Of a stretch of 64,000 nucleotides of DNA, positions 27,821 to 39,540 are shown one piece after another (positions within the stretch are counted from its first letter, which is position 1; the number at the start of each line of letters is the position of its first letter). The notes under the pieces were generated by a model, which worked only from the letters and a program-made list of their open reading frames with translations, had not been told where the DNA came from and made no database searches. The translations under genes and the position numbers were made by a program. Source of the DNA: Nakaseomyces glabratus. Lineage: Eukaryota > Ascomycota > Saccharomycetes > Saccharomycetales > Saccharomycetaceae. The stretch spans positions 62,001 to 126,000 of the forward strand of contig NC_088952.1 of NCBI RefSeq assembly GCF_010111755.1, read 5' to 3'.

Positions 27821-30800
27821 TTTTAAGGGTTTGATATATGTAAAGGTTGGTTGTGTATATTCAATTAAAATAATACTTGGTTTTTTTATCTAATTGAAGA
27901 CAATTATGAAAGAACTCCAAAATGAATCGATCAATATTAAGATGAAACTACTCGGTTTATATACTTTTCATTGGCAAAGAGAATCCTTCAATTTAGGCGA
28001 TTTGCCAAAGGACACCAAGTCTAAAATAGAAAACTGGAGAGGCCCATTAGCATCAAACTGTGGATCCATTGGAAGCCTGTGGCCCTTAATGTTTAACATG
28101 TTCTTAACGCAAACAGAAGCTCTGGTTTGTTTTAAAGAATAGACTTACCTCGAGCAATGGAAAACTTTAGTGCTAACTTCAGTAAATAACTTGCTAAGAC
28201 CATTTGTCTGGATTTACAGCTTCATTTAGGGTGTGTCCTACACCCGATCTGATCGGTCTGGGTGTGTGCCAGGCATCTCTGTGGGTGTCTCTCTTTGTCC
28301 AACGCATTTGCTTTGTACTACTGTTTCTTATTTTTATCGAGGGACGTTTTTAGAGCATGCCTGTGTTTCTACAGGTATTAACCCAGACTCCCGAGGCCTT
28401 GCAGTATACGCGTGAGATCGGTCAAACCAGGCATCGAAACTAGATAGAATTTTAGTTGTTTTTTGATTGGTGTTGGTATTAGATAACTGTTAGCTAAGAG
28501 GCAGATTGGTTCGGACCTCCTTGGGTCATTTCTGTGAGGATCAGAAGTTGTCCTCCTAAGAATCATTGTGCTTCTGTGTCTTACTAATATTGATAGTGAT
28601 GATTTTGGATTTTTGTCTCTTTTACAGGGGTGGGAGCCAAGATTGTAGAGAGATTTTCTTTGCTCTGTATTTCGTTAAGGTGAGAGAATAGGTTTTTTGG
28701 ACGGCAAGGTATCTACGCAAAATAAAGGAGGCAAGTACAGCTTTCATAGTAAATGTATGGGGAAAAGTCAGGTCAAGTTGTTTCCTGTTCAGGTTTGTAA
28801 AACTTACAAAGGCTTTAATGCTCGTGTTCTTCACTGTTCTTAATTATGCTTTCCCGTGTTCAATCTCTGTCTGTTGGCAATGCGAGAATCGGTTGAGGCT
28901 ACACTCACACCCCTTTTCTAAAGCAGTCGACGCTTTCTATAGAATTCTTGTCAAATATGAGCGTTGGGTGTCCAACTGATTTTTGGCTTTGGGGTCTCTC
29001 CTTTTAATGCGTTGTTATTGGTGATTGGTGTAAGTGGGCAAGCTTATGCTCTACGTACCTGTGGAGCCGTAGTCGTTGGAAGTTTGGGCCACTCATTGCA
29101 CAGACACCTTTTCAGCCTGAACACAGTACGATCTTTTACATCAACTTCTAAGCCATAGGATGTAAGTTGCAACATAGTACTGGTTTTTACGAGAATTGGA
29201 CTATGTAATAGTTTCATAATTTGATCTCGTGGTTGGAAAAGCACTCTTTCCTTATGTTTGCATAAGGTAAAAATAATAAAAGATGATAGTGGTGAAGGAA
29301 CCCAATATGGCAGCACTCGCCTTACTTTGTGTCAAATGTGTTAATCATTCTAAAAGTGAGTAAAAGTAGTGGCAGGCTGTTTCGGCCACAGCTCCTAATT
29401 GCCAGTTTTACGATATATAGAAGTTCTACAAGTGTGGTAACCCTTTTCCAATGTGTGAAAGAGTCATTTTTAATGTGGAAGAATTCACTAGAAATTCCAA
29501 ACTTGTAATAACAATTATGTAAGAAAGTAAACCTGATCACTTAGATTGAGATTAGTTTTTGATATTCTTTGTATTACCCCTTACTCCTATTTTCCTAATA
29601 CGTAGTAGTACATCATCATACCTGTTGAAGATACTTGGTTAGGTTATCTAGTTCAAATATCAAGCACTTAGCCGTTCACTCATTGTAGGTATATCTGTAC
29701 GAATAATAATACATGATGAGCTCTGTATATCATTCGACGAATTTATCATCTGACAATTAAAAACGTGTTACATGATATCAATACGGTAATGAGAGTAGAT
29801 ATGACTACAATATGAACTTATAGGTGAGACTTGATATTGAATGCAGAAAACGCAGCAGTTAAGCGCTTGCTAAAGGTGCTACTCCGCATATATATTGTAT
29901 ACTTATGAGGTTATTATTCGTGTCTAAATAATGTGGGGTGAGAAGTTTTCTATCCTGTGCCCAAACTCGGGTCACCTTTGAGTCGGTAGAAAACTAATAA
30001 TGTATTTGTCATTGATTGACTGTTATGTCTCGTTCCTCAAATTTTAGTCTTACTGGGCTATATTGATTAACTAATGGTGTATTCGATATGTAGAACTGCG
30101 AATATCAGTGATGGTTGATTTACTAGATGATTTTACAGATGGTTGTGAGTCTTCAGTACCACTACATAAAAAAATAGCAGTTGCGGGTGAGCAAGGCTTA
30201 AGATAAGCAATCTATATTGTAGCGCTAATCGCAGCCAAAGGTATTTCTCTATTACATACACTCAAAAAGCGAATACTCTACTGCACTCCTGTACTTGGCG
30301 TTAGCCTTTTATTATTACGTATATTTCAATTTGGTTAAATAAGTAGAGGAAAGTTCCTACCCCCCCCTCCCACCCCCCACACACACAAGCATACTGACCC
30401 ACATTATTCAAGAGGTGGCTCTCGATACAAAGACAACTCTACTTACAATTCTGACGTAATGCTGTATTTGAGTGGGCACTTGTAGCGTTCCACCACTTCC
30501 TCATACAGAAAGTCGTTCTACGGCACCTTTTCTCACCCACTTGCGTTAGGTGAGGCTAGGTGGGCCGTGAGCAAGTTCAAGGTGAGGAGGTGCTCGAGAC
30601 AGGTAGTTCCTAATTACGAAGAAGACGGAGTAGCCCGCTGGTCTAATACACTCTTTGTACGATTTATTACACGTGCGAGATAGACAATATGTCATCTACT
30701 CTGCAGAGGCGAAAAGTAGGACCTTAAAGCAGGGCTAAGCTGAACCACGTAGCTGGGGACCCGACGGAACGGGTGAAAAAAATAGTTGTCTCACTTTTGT

Positions 30801-32339
30801 ACAACAACCCCAGTAGTAACGGGAAGCATGAAGCGGGTTGGAAGTTATGCCACTGTTGATTTTGCTAAGCTTTTGCCGTACGAAAGCTCGATAATTCGAG
30901 GCAGTTCCAAGTTCCGTTTTTTTGCTAACCCATGTTGCTCTCGTCGTTTAAGAAAACACAGCAGGAGAAATCCAGCAGACCGTGCTGGGAGTGTACGGAA
31001 GTTGCTGTGAAGATATTCGGAAAGGAAAGACCCACACACCCCTCTCCTTCCCCGGCCAATTGAGATTACAGAAATGGTAGATCGCTAAGACAATAGCGTA
31101 CATCACTTTTCAATTACTTACGACTATTACGTTGCGTTTTATCTGACCGGTTCCTTGCAGAGATTCCTTCGCAGAGCTCACTTTCATTTTCACTTTACGT
31201 TTACCTGAGTTCTCTGGTAAGACTTTCTTCTGAGATTACGTTGCATAGATTACAGCTTATAAGTACAGTATATTTCTACTACTCTTTCTATTTGAGTTCA
31301 GATCCAAAGGAAGCCCTCTGGCACCTTCTGTGCAGAAGCCCTAAAACCCTCTCTTTTCTTTAAACCTTTCTTAGGTGTACACCTACACATAATATCTTTG
31401 GTGCCTGTTGTGAAAATGAAAGTCACAATAATCCAGGAGCAATGTTCTTGTCACTTTGTTTTTCTTGTGTTTGCCCTCCCACCCTCCACCCCACTTCCCA
31501 AGCCCATTGTCTTTTTCAGTTAAACATTGCTGAAGCGGGGCTCACAAAAGGATGGGGGGGGAGAAGAGCTCGAACACTATATACTCTGGGCTAACAAAAC
31601 AAAGCCCTAACCCGCCCTCACAGCATGAAGCAACCCTAAACTGTCAATTCCCACCACTTTCATGCCTATCCTCCCACTGCCCCACAATCACCCCGCAGAT
31701 TGTCACACTGATTCAAGACTTCAAAAGTGCCAAAAGACTAACAAACATTAGGCTAAAAATAAAAATAAATTTTGCAAGAAGTAAGTCATCTGCCATTGTT
31801 TATTTGGCAACAATCTACGGCAAGTTTGAGTCTCCTTCATCCCTCCTCTCGAGAATCACATATCTCAATCTTCACCCAAAGAGAATTCAATTACTTCCAG
31901 GGTCCGATTGTTTGAGTTTGTGCAGCTCATACTGTGTGTCTTTGTTGGCGATGACGTGGAATGCGGGTCTAGAGGATAATAAGGTTATCTCTGACTCTTA
32001 ATGGATAACGTTTATCTATAATCACAATATTTTGTGAATAACAGATATTGATTATAATTTTGTTTTTGTAAGAAGTTTGAAAACATATAAAAGCTCAAGA
32101 TTGTTTCTAATTTTCCAAAAGTTTGTAATCCTTTCTCTTATATTTATTTATGTAAAATATAAAATCATCATCATCAAATAAACAATAATAATCATATCAA
32201 TAACAAACAGATATTCGAACATAGAATTCTAATAACTGTTCATTATTGGTGCTACACATTAACAAAACAATTTTAAATTTACTGCTACTTGTTCATCCGT
32301 TGAGTAAGGATTTTATTACGCTCTTAACAGGAATTTGCT
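27821..32339. other. 4.5-kb region without a credible gene between FRM2 and the permease
   Basis: Exceptionally long for this compact genome. It should contain the FRM2 promoter at its left end and the permease promoter at its right. Between them I see C-rich tracts (30360-30385 and 31475-31503), a moderately GC-rich hairpin-prone stretch at about 28225-28600, and many T-rich segments. Short frames exist (for example an ATG frame of 149 codons at 31552-32001) but their composition and lack of similarity do not suggest proteins. A non-coding transcript or the remains of lost genes is possible. Confidence 0.5.
31975..32016. promoter_or_regulatory. cluster of four GATA-factor cores upstream of the permease
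   Basis: GATAA at 31975-31979 and 32004-32008 and TTATC at 31985-31989 and 32012-32016, about 320-365 bp upstream of the permease start. Clustered GATAA sites are bound by Gln3/Gat1 at nitrogen-regulated permease genes in yeast. Assignment is by motif only. Confidence 0.5.
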
Positions 32340-34211
32340 ATGTCTGATTTTAAAGATAATTCCGCTGATTTTAATGATAAAGTCAGTGATAAAGAGGTTG
32401 AGTATATGTCACCTCGTGAAGTCTCTGTGACTCCGGAGACCTCTGCTACACCAAATACTCCAGCCCCATCCCAATTTAGAAGATTTGTTGACTCATTCAA
32501 GAGAGCTGAACAACAAAATAACTCTGAAATCACCTCTGCCGCTTCTTGTGATGGTAGTTCTGAAAACTTGGACAAAGATGGTAAAGAAGTTGCCGATCTT
32601 GAAGTACAAGAAAATCAAGTTCTCACTGAAAAGAGTAATCAAAAGAACAAAGAATTGAAACAAACAATCAAACCTAGACATGTCATTCTTATCTCTTTGG
32701 GTACAGGTATTGGTACAGGTTTATTGGTTGGTAACGCTAAGGCCCTGCACAATGCTGGTCCTGCTGGTCTTCTAATTGGTTACTCTATTATGGGTACTTG
32801 TCTGTACTGTATTATTCAAGCTGCTGGTGAATTGGCTGTCTCATACAGTTCTCTAAGTGGTGGTTTTAATGTTTATCCTTCATTCTTGGTTGACCCTGCA
32901 TTTGGTTTCTCTGTTGCTTGGGTATACTGTATCCAATGGTTATGTGTCTGTCCTTTAGAACTGGTTACCGCCTCGATGACTATTAAGTATTGGACTACCA
33001 CTGTTAATGCTGATATTTTTGTTGGTATTTTCTACGTCTTGATCATTGTCATTAATACTTTTGGTGCTCGTGGTTACGCTGAAGCTGAATTCTTCTTCAA
33101 TTGCTGCAAAATTCTAATGATGATTGGCTTCTTTATCCTGGGTATTGTAATCAACACTGGTGGTGCTGGTAATGATGGCTACATTGGTGACAGGTACTGG
33201 CATACACCAGGTGCCTTTGCTGGTGACCGTCCAATTGATCATTTCAAGGGTATCATGGCTACCATGGTTACTGCCGCCTTTGCTTTTGGTGCCACTGAAT
33301 TCATCGCCTTGACTGCTGCCGAGCAATCAAATCCAAGAAAGGCTATTCCATCTGCTGCCAAAAAGGTTCTTTATAGAATTTTGTTCATTTTCTTAGGTTC
33401 AATCACTTTGGTCGGTTTCTTGGTTCCATATGACTCTGATCAGTTAATGGGTTCTGGGGGTTCTGCCACAAAGGCCTCTCCATATGTTCTGGCTGTTTCT
33501 ACACATGGTGTAAAAGTCGTTCCACATTTCATTAATGCTGTGATCCTATTGTCAGTTCTATCGGTTGGTAACTCTGCTTTCTATTCCAGTTCTCGTCTTT
33601 TGTACTCCTTGGCACAACAAGGTAATGCTCCAAAGTTCTTTGACTATGTTGACAGGGAAGGTAGACCATTCAGAGCTATGGTTTGTGCTGGTGTATTTGC
33701 AATTATTTCCTTCTGTGCTGCTTCTCCAAAGGAAGAACAAGTTTTCACCTGGTTGTTAGCTATTTCAGGTTTATCTCAAGTATTTACTTGGTTCGCCATT
33801 TGCCTATCCCATATTAGATTCAGAAAGGCCATGTTTGTACAAAAGAGGTCTTTGGGAGAGATTGGTTTCAAGGCTCAGACTGGTGTTTGGGGTTCTTACT
33901 ATGTCTGTTTCATGCTGGTCATGATTTTGATTGCTCAGTTCTGGGTTGCCATTGCACCAATTGGTGAAGGTAAGTTAGACGCCCAAGGTTTCTTTGAGAA
34001 TTACTTAGCTATGCCAATTTTGATTTTATTCTACGTTGGTTACAAAATTTGGAAGAAGGACTGGAGCTTGTTCATTAGAGCGAACAATATTGACTTGGAT
34101 AAGCACAGACAAATTTTTGATGAAGAATTGTTAAAGCAAGAAGACGAAGAGTATAGAGAGAAGCTAAAGAATGGTGGCTACCTCAAGAGAATAGCTGCCT
34201 TCTGGTGTTGA
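32340..34211 (+). CDS. AGP1: broad-specificity amino-acid permease, AGP1/GNP1 type
   Basis: A 623-residue permease of the yeast amino-acid transporter (YAT/APC) family, close to Agp1 (633). About 110 hydrophilic residues precede the first membrane segment, which carries the substrate-site motif ISLGTGIGTGLLVGNAKAL (about 116-134). Some twelve membrane segments follow, then a cytosolic tail ending in GGYLKRIAAFWC, with the terminal FWC typical of palmitoylated YAT permeases. It takes up neutral amino acids across the plasma membrane and is normally induced through the SPS sensor. Next to FRM2 it fits AGP1 (YCL025C), but it is on the plus strand and precedes a PSP1 homologue as GNP1 does, so either name is defensible. 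Confidence 0.9.
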   Translation: MSDFKDNSADFNDKVSDKEVEYMSPREVSVTPETSATPNTPAPSQFRRFVDSFKRAEQQNNSEITSAASCDGSSENLDKDGKEVADLEVQENQVLTEKSNQKNKELKQTIKPRHVILISLGTGIGTGLLVGNAKALHNAGPAGLLIGYSIMGTCLYCIIQAAGELAVSYSSLSGGFNVYPSFLVDPAFGFSVAWVYCIQWLCVCPLELVTASMTIKYWTTTVNADIFVGIFYVLIIVINTFGARGYAEAEFFFNCCKILMMIGFFILGIVINTGGAGNDGYIGDRYWHTPGAFAGDRPIDHFKGIMATMVTAAFAFGATEFIALTAAEQSNPRKAIPSAAKKVLYRILFIFLGSITLVGFLVPYDSDQLMGSGGSATKASPYVLAVSTHGVKVVPHFINAVILLSVLSVGNSAFYSSSRLLYSLAQQGNAPKFFDYVDREGRPFRAMVCAGVFAIISFCAASPKEEQVFTWLLAISGLSQVFTWFAICLSHIRFRKAMFVQKRSLGEIGFKAQTGVWGSYYVCFMLVMILIAQFWVAIAPIGEGKLDAQGFFENYLAMPILILFYVGYKIWKKDWSLFIRANNIDLDKHRQIFDEELLKQEDEEYREKLKNGGYLKRIAAFWC

Positions 34212-34742
34212 AATCTCTGTTCATCTTATTGATTTTCAAGTTCATAATTTTTGAGCTTGGACTTTCACACTTTTGCATGAATTAAATCGACTATTAGTCT
34301 GACGACAAAATAAAATAAAAATCAAAAAAAAAAAATTAACAATTACTGTCTTGTATTATTTACCTTATTGATATTTATAACTATTATGAGCATTGTACAT
34401 TAGCATCTATATTTAAATCATATTCATTGACTTTCATTTTGTTTTTATTCATTACCAAATTCTTCATTTATATCAAGGATTTGTTAGATCAATAGGACGT
34501 TCAACCATTTATCTATTACCTAAACATATAAACAAATATTTGTGCAAAAAACTACATTTTTTTATCTGAATAGAAAAGAGTTAGCATACGTTAATGATTA
34601 TAGTTAGATGAACAATGGCCATGATTAGCCGTTATAGCTTTCTCTGATTATAGATAAATAAATCAACAGAGTCTTACCAATTTTACTCAAAACAACTACG
34701 TTTTAGTCACTAAAACTTAGACAAAATCATCAAGTACAATAT
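34212..34742. other. permease 3' flank / tRNA-Leu upstream
   Basis: AT-rich spacer with an A run at about 34325-34335. Nothing else was seen. Confidence 0.35.
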
Positions 34743-34861
34743 GGTTGTTTGGCCGAGCGGTCTAAGGCGCCTGATTCAAGTTGAAAAATACTTACTGGGT
34801 TAACAAACTCAGGAGCACTCAGGTATCGTAAGATGCAAGAGTTCGAATCTCTTAGCAACCA
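34743..34861 (+). tRNA. tRNA-Leu(CAA) with a 37-nt intron
   Basis: The acceptor stem GGTTGTT pairs with AGCAACC, and the discriminator base is A at 34861. The A box reads TGGCCGAGCGGTCT, the B box is GTTCGAATCTC, and a long variable arm is present as in class II tRNAs. The anticodon CAA follows TT in TTCAAG. The intron runs from 34781, after G37, to about 34817, and interrupts the anticodon loop at the canonical place; the S. cerevisiae tRNA-Leu(CAA) genes also contain an intron there. A T run for Pol III termination follows at 34864-34870. Confidence 0.97.
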
Positions 34862-37305
34862 TTATTTTTTTGATTTTTAAATACGATCAATGTAACATAA
34901 TACGTTGTTGGATTTCGTGTGCTATAATATAGTACAAGTGATATATGCCTAAGTACTGATCCTTTCCTTTTTTTTTCCATTATATTTACTGTAGTAATTT
35001 TATCAAGATAGAGTTCCGCGATATTTTAGGTAGTTTGAGCATATTCGCTTAGCTACCGTATACTAGCTTAGCCCTGATAGTAGTTTTTCTGAACTGTAAC
35101 AAAACTATTTCAAATTATGCGAACGCTTGTTCGTTTTTGAGTCTTTGTAGCGAATGTCTGAAAAGTCCCATATCTCTATCTTTCCAATATTTCCCTCATC
35201 AAAACCAACATAATAGGTCGTCCGCGTTTATTCTTAGTGTCAACTCTTTCGGCTGGTTATTTTGCCCTTTTGTGCTCGAAAACTAGAAATGCTCTAGTTA
35301 TTCGTTGCCCCACCCTATTAAAGGGAAAACACTGAAAAATTGCAAGAAGAGGGGTAGACAAACCTATGCACGGAAAAATTACTAATATAACGTTTTCATA
35401 TTACGTCTCTACGAGGGACAATTAGAAAACTAAAATTACCCCCCATTCTCCCTGAAAAGATTGTTTGGTGTCCTTCACAAAAGGGGAAGTGTATAAGGGT
35501 TTCGTACTGCTGCTTCTGTGCCGTTTTCCTCTCAAAGATCTCATAAGAAAATACTAACGGAAAAACTTCATTGTTCTCTAAATAGCACTATGAACTATAG
35601 AATTCAGTGAGCTGGATCTTCCTGGCTATATTTTGCTGATGGGTGGTAACTACTGGAAGCGTAAGATGATATAACATAATCTATTTTTACGCCCAATGCC
35701 TCATAATGTATGATCAATAATACGTGTACAGCATAGAGATGTCTTGACTTTCGTGAACATAGTATTGGCCAATGTCCATTAGCGTGCTGTAGTCTCGGGG
35801 AAAATATTGAAAGGTTAGACTTAAATGCGCTTTGAGCCAAAGTGAGGATCTTCTATTCAGTTCCCCCACATTTATCTCCCTACCAAAATAAAAATAACTA
35901 CTACGGCTATTTACTGACGACATAAGTTGCAGTGACAGCCATAGAACAGAGACCAGCCCAGCAATGTATGCAACGGTAAACTGTTTCCATATTAGTTTTC
36001 AACCGGAACCCACTGCTTGCCTCACTTAACAGTTTGTCTGGGAAGAGCACATTAGTCTTTTCTTTTTTACGATCTTCCCAATCCGATTTCAATATGTAGT
36101 CTCACCCCTTCATTTACATTCACAAACAGGAAAACATTGATCCTAGGTAGTTTTCATTGCCATCCCCTTACAATGCCACTCCCCCACAGAGCTTACTTGG
36201 TTGTCCACCAAGTATATCTCAATGGTTTGATCCCGGGGAATCAGCATGAAAAGACCAAGTTACAACAGAATCCCACGCCAATCTACGGAAAAAGTCGACT
36301 ACAATAGTCAAATAATGCTACCAGTAGGCTTTTTTTCAATAATTGCATTTTTCAGTTTGTACTGCTTTTTGTTACTCAACACTGTGAATATAATCACAGT
36401 TAGAAACTTTCCCTTAAGCGAATCCTCATACAAACTGTCGGTTTATATTTCTATGCTTTGTAACTTCAATAGTTCTCACTAGTGTTCTTTCCCATTATTT
36501 TGACTATGCTGTTATTTTAATCTTTCATCCCTTGTATGTACCCCCTCCCCCTTGATTTGGGACACTATACGTTACTGAATTTCTAGGCATATGCTCGAGA
36601 TTTTCCATACTGTAGTCATAAACAAAGATTAATGACACGATAAAAGTCCAAAGATATGGTATGCGACACTAAGATGTGCCAGCTGCTACAGCACAGATCT
36701 CCCTTATGACCTACCAATTTACTATTTCTCACAAATCTTCCGCATCAACCGTCTTTTCCTTTACTTGTAAGTCTCTTCCCATACCTTCGCCCCCCTTGTT
36801 TGTTTTACTTGGGACATTTCTTAAGATCAATCAGTGCTTACTACCCCCTTCCAAATAACTGGAGCTTTAGACTCTATTTTGCTATCCTTGATTTGCTTGG
36901 TGTTATGATCATCCCTTTCGTTCTCTAATTCTCATTTGATTTATAAAGAAACAAGTTCTACTAAATCAGCCCATCTAAATTATTTCCCCATAAGAAAGCT
37001 AACTTGGTTCTCTGGCGGAAAATAATTTTAGACCTCATTAGAGACTCACGGTATTCTATTATTACAACAAATCTATTTTCTATTGCAATCAGTAATTCAT
37101 TAATTGAATAAGAGATTGAGAATCTTTTGAGTAATCCAAAACTAAGAAATAGATATATCCTTGGAATTACAATATAACAGAGGAATACTAATTATAACCA
37201 GAGAGCGCTCATCGGCAAGGCATATTAATAACGAAAAATAATCTCGCGTCTGTTTGATATTACTCAAGTAGCAATCACAACGCTTAATTTTGTTATTACC
37301 GAGCT
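34862..37305. other. 2.4-kb intergenic region upstream of the PSP1-family gene
   Basis: No convincing gene. It contains pyrimidine-rich promoter-like patches with CCCCT cores (about 36540-36552, 36788-36800, 36842-36850) that resemble stress-response elements for Msn2/Msn4. Short open frames (for example 36246-36482) lack recognisable features. The DNA right of the tRNA shows no LTR ends or duplicated target site that I can see. Confidence 0.45.
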
Positions 37306-39540
37306 ATGACGATGGAACTTCCCTCGATCAACAGCACCACTAGCATATCTGATAATACTGATTTGAGAAACTATTATGACAAATTATTATTCACTAATGC
37401 AAGTGGTAAATCATTGAATGATCTTCCCCGCAAAGCACATGCGGCGCAACAAATAAACAAGAAAGTTAATGAAACTATTCATGAAGAAGACACAGAGAGA
37501 GCACCAAGAATAGATTTCATTGAAGGGTTTGGCCATAGCCCAAGAGCAAATGTGCCATTATCTCCTCCTCAAGAACATGCTAGAAGAAGATCTATATTTT
37601 TTGAGAACTCTTTGCCCCATCATAATAATAGCAGTAACGATCGTAACGAGAATAGAAGCCTGGGTGGAAATATGACACTAAGTCCTGATATGATGCTAAC
37701 ACCATTAAATTCAGGTTTTGGGAGTGCATTTGGTAGTGCTAATATTTTCAATGAAGCCAGAAGGTCTTCGTACATCGCAGATTCGTTAATTCATAATCAG
37801 AATATACATGAAGGTCAAAACTTGGAGAAAAATGGAACCATCCAAGATACTTATTCAAGATATGCAGTAAATGCCGACATGAAAAGTCCTACCTTTAATA
37901 ATCACCAACAACACTTCGATAACCCTACAAGAATGGAGTTATTTGGTACTGGAGATTATGTGAGCCGCCGTAATTCACAACCAGCTGGTGCCAACCAGTT
38001 CCAACAAAGCCAGAATGCTAACCAGTTTACAGATGGGAATTATTACAAGAATACCAACGGGAACAATTTCCAAGCACAATACCCTTATGATTACTACGCA
38101 TACAATCAACAGCCACAACAAACTGCTTATAAACCTACATATGACTATAATTATGGGGTTAGACAACAACCTCAGCAGAATCCAAATTATTATCCAAATA
38201 CTCAAGTGGGTGGTAATGACAGTGGTGATAACGGTTTAGTGGTAATTGATAGCAAGCAGTTGGCGTCTTCGGATAAGCTATACGACTTATATCAGGAATG
38301 TGGTTCCAAATACTTTTCTGCTAAAGAAGTGTTTGAGTTTATGGACTATTTAAAACCGATGCTAGAGGCTACATCAAACGAGAATGAACTAAGTAATGTT
38401 ACCAAAAGCCGTCTTTACAAGTTCCTGGGGTTCTTGAAGAGCTGTAACTTGAATTATAATCCTCAATCTGAAGCCTTTGTTACGGCAAATATGAACAATA
38501 GAAGGGGGAAGGGCACAGCGTCTTCATACCTTCATTATAAGCCTTTGGTATTGGGTGCTCTAAAGAATGGTAAGCTGGAATTACTGTCAATTCCTCAAAA
38601 CAGTAACTTAGCGCTCAAGAAGGGTGATCTAGTTATTGTAGATGGTGATAGAGGAAAAGATTTGATTCTTGTAGTCGAACCTATTGTGGATTTAAACCTT
38701 GCTTTGATTATTAACTTTTTGAAGAAAAAAATACACTTTGATTCATTGATAACAAATAAGAATCAACATTATCCTATCGAAAAGTTTGTCAAGGCTCTAA
38801 TCGACTCTACAAACGGTGTTGGCGACGAACTAAACCCCAAACTTTACGATATTATAGAGTTAACGCAGCTAGTAGTTCCTTCAAAACAAGTTTTGAGATT
38901 TGCAAATTCCTGGGAGGTCACAACAAACCTGCACAACAAGTTTCAGGATGAGTTGAAGGCTCTACATATTGCTCAACTGAAGTTACGGTCTTTAAACAGT
39001 GGGTTAAACCACAATCACCGCAACAACAGTGGTAACAGTACGGAGAGTAACAGTTCAAGTGGCACTCCTCCTAACGAATCTACAGATACTTCTGGAGACA
39101 AAGCCGACGAAATGTCTCAGAAAGTGATTAACAAGCAATCGTGTACCCCACGTTTGAACATTAAGATATTGAATGCCGAATTCCAATTTGATAGAAAGAA
39201 ATTGACGTTTTATTATGTTTGTGAAGAGAGGAATGACTTCAGAGAATTGATCAAGGAACTGTTCAAATTCTACAAGACTAGAATTTGGTTATGCGCTATT
39301 CCTAATAATTTAGAAATTGATAGAAAGTACTACGACCCTAACCGCAAAGAGATGGAGATGTACCAGAAGATGATGCAGCAATATAGTGCGGATGATTATA
39401 ACAATGGCAATGACAACAATAGCAACGGTGTGAAGGACGGTCTTGTTGTGGCTCCTCCTTTAAAGAGTATAGAGCTGGACAACTTCCAGATTGGTGTGTA
39501 TACTGAGTTAGTAGAGCACTTATTCAACACTCCGGTATAA
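37306..39540 (+). CDS. PSP1-domain protein (YLR177W/PSP1 family)
   Basis: A 744-residue protein. The first 320 residues are Asn/Ser/Gln/Tyr-rich and likely disordered. The conserved C-terminal PSP1 domain begins near residue 425 (LKKGDLVIVDGDRGKDLILV) and ends in RNDFRELIKELFKFYKTRIW. S. cerevisiae has two paralogues: PSP1 (YDR505C), a high-copy suppressor of a DNA polymerase mutation that localises to P-bodies, and YLR177W. Neighbours TFS1, SAM, VTA1, SWI6 and TOS4 place this gene at the YLR177W position, so I give no symbol. A Ser/Asn-rich insert at about 565-610 splits the domain. Confidence 0.88.
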   Translation: MTMELPSINSTTSISDNTDLRNYYDKLLFTNASGKSLNDLPRKAHAAQQINKKVNETIHEEDTERAPRIDFIEGFGHSPRANVPLSPPQEHARRRSIFFENSLPHHNNSSNDRNENRSLGGNMTLSPDMMLTPLNSGFGSAFGSANIFNEARRSSYIADSLIHNQNIHEGQNLEKNGTIQDTYSRYAVNADMKSPTFNNHQQHFDNPTRMELFGTGDYVSRRNSQPAGANQFQQSQNANQFTDGNYYKNTNGNNFQAQYPYDYYAYNQQPQQTAYKPTYDYNYGVRQQPQQNPNYYPNTQVGGNDSGDNGLVVIDSKQLASSDKLYDLYQECGSKYFSAKEVFEFMDYLKPMLEATSNENELSNVTKSRLYKFLGFLKSCNLNYNPQSEAFVTANMNNRRGKGTASSYLHYKPLVLGALKNGKLELLSIPQNSNLALKKGDLVIVDGDRGKDLILVVEPIVDLNLALIINFLKKKIHFDSLITNKNQHYPIEKFVKALIDSTNGVGDELNPKLYDIIELTQLVVPSKQVLRFANSWEVTTNLHNKFQDELKALHIAQLKLRSLNSGLNHNHRNNSGNSTESNSSSGTPPNESTDTSGDKADEMSQKVINKQSCTPRLNIKILNAEFQFDRKKLTFYYVCEERNDFRELIKELFKFYKTRIWLCAIPNNLEIDRKYYDPNRKEMEMYQKMMQQYSADDYNNGNDNNSNGVKDGLVVAPPLKSIELDNFQIGVYTELVEHLFNTPV

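Noticed and set aside
31552..32001. 149-codon ATG frame upstream of the permease
   Set aside because: It overlaps the probable promoter and the GATA cluster, its composition is like the C/T-rich surroundings, and it shows no domain or recognisable similarity.
34862..35300. A Ty-type LTR next to tRNA-Leu
   Set aside because: No TG...CA-bounded repeat with a target-site duplication could be found by eye.
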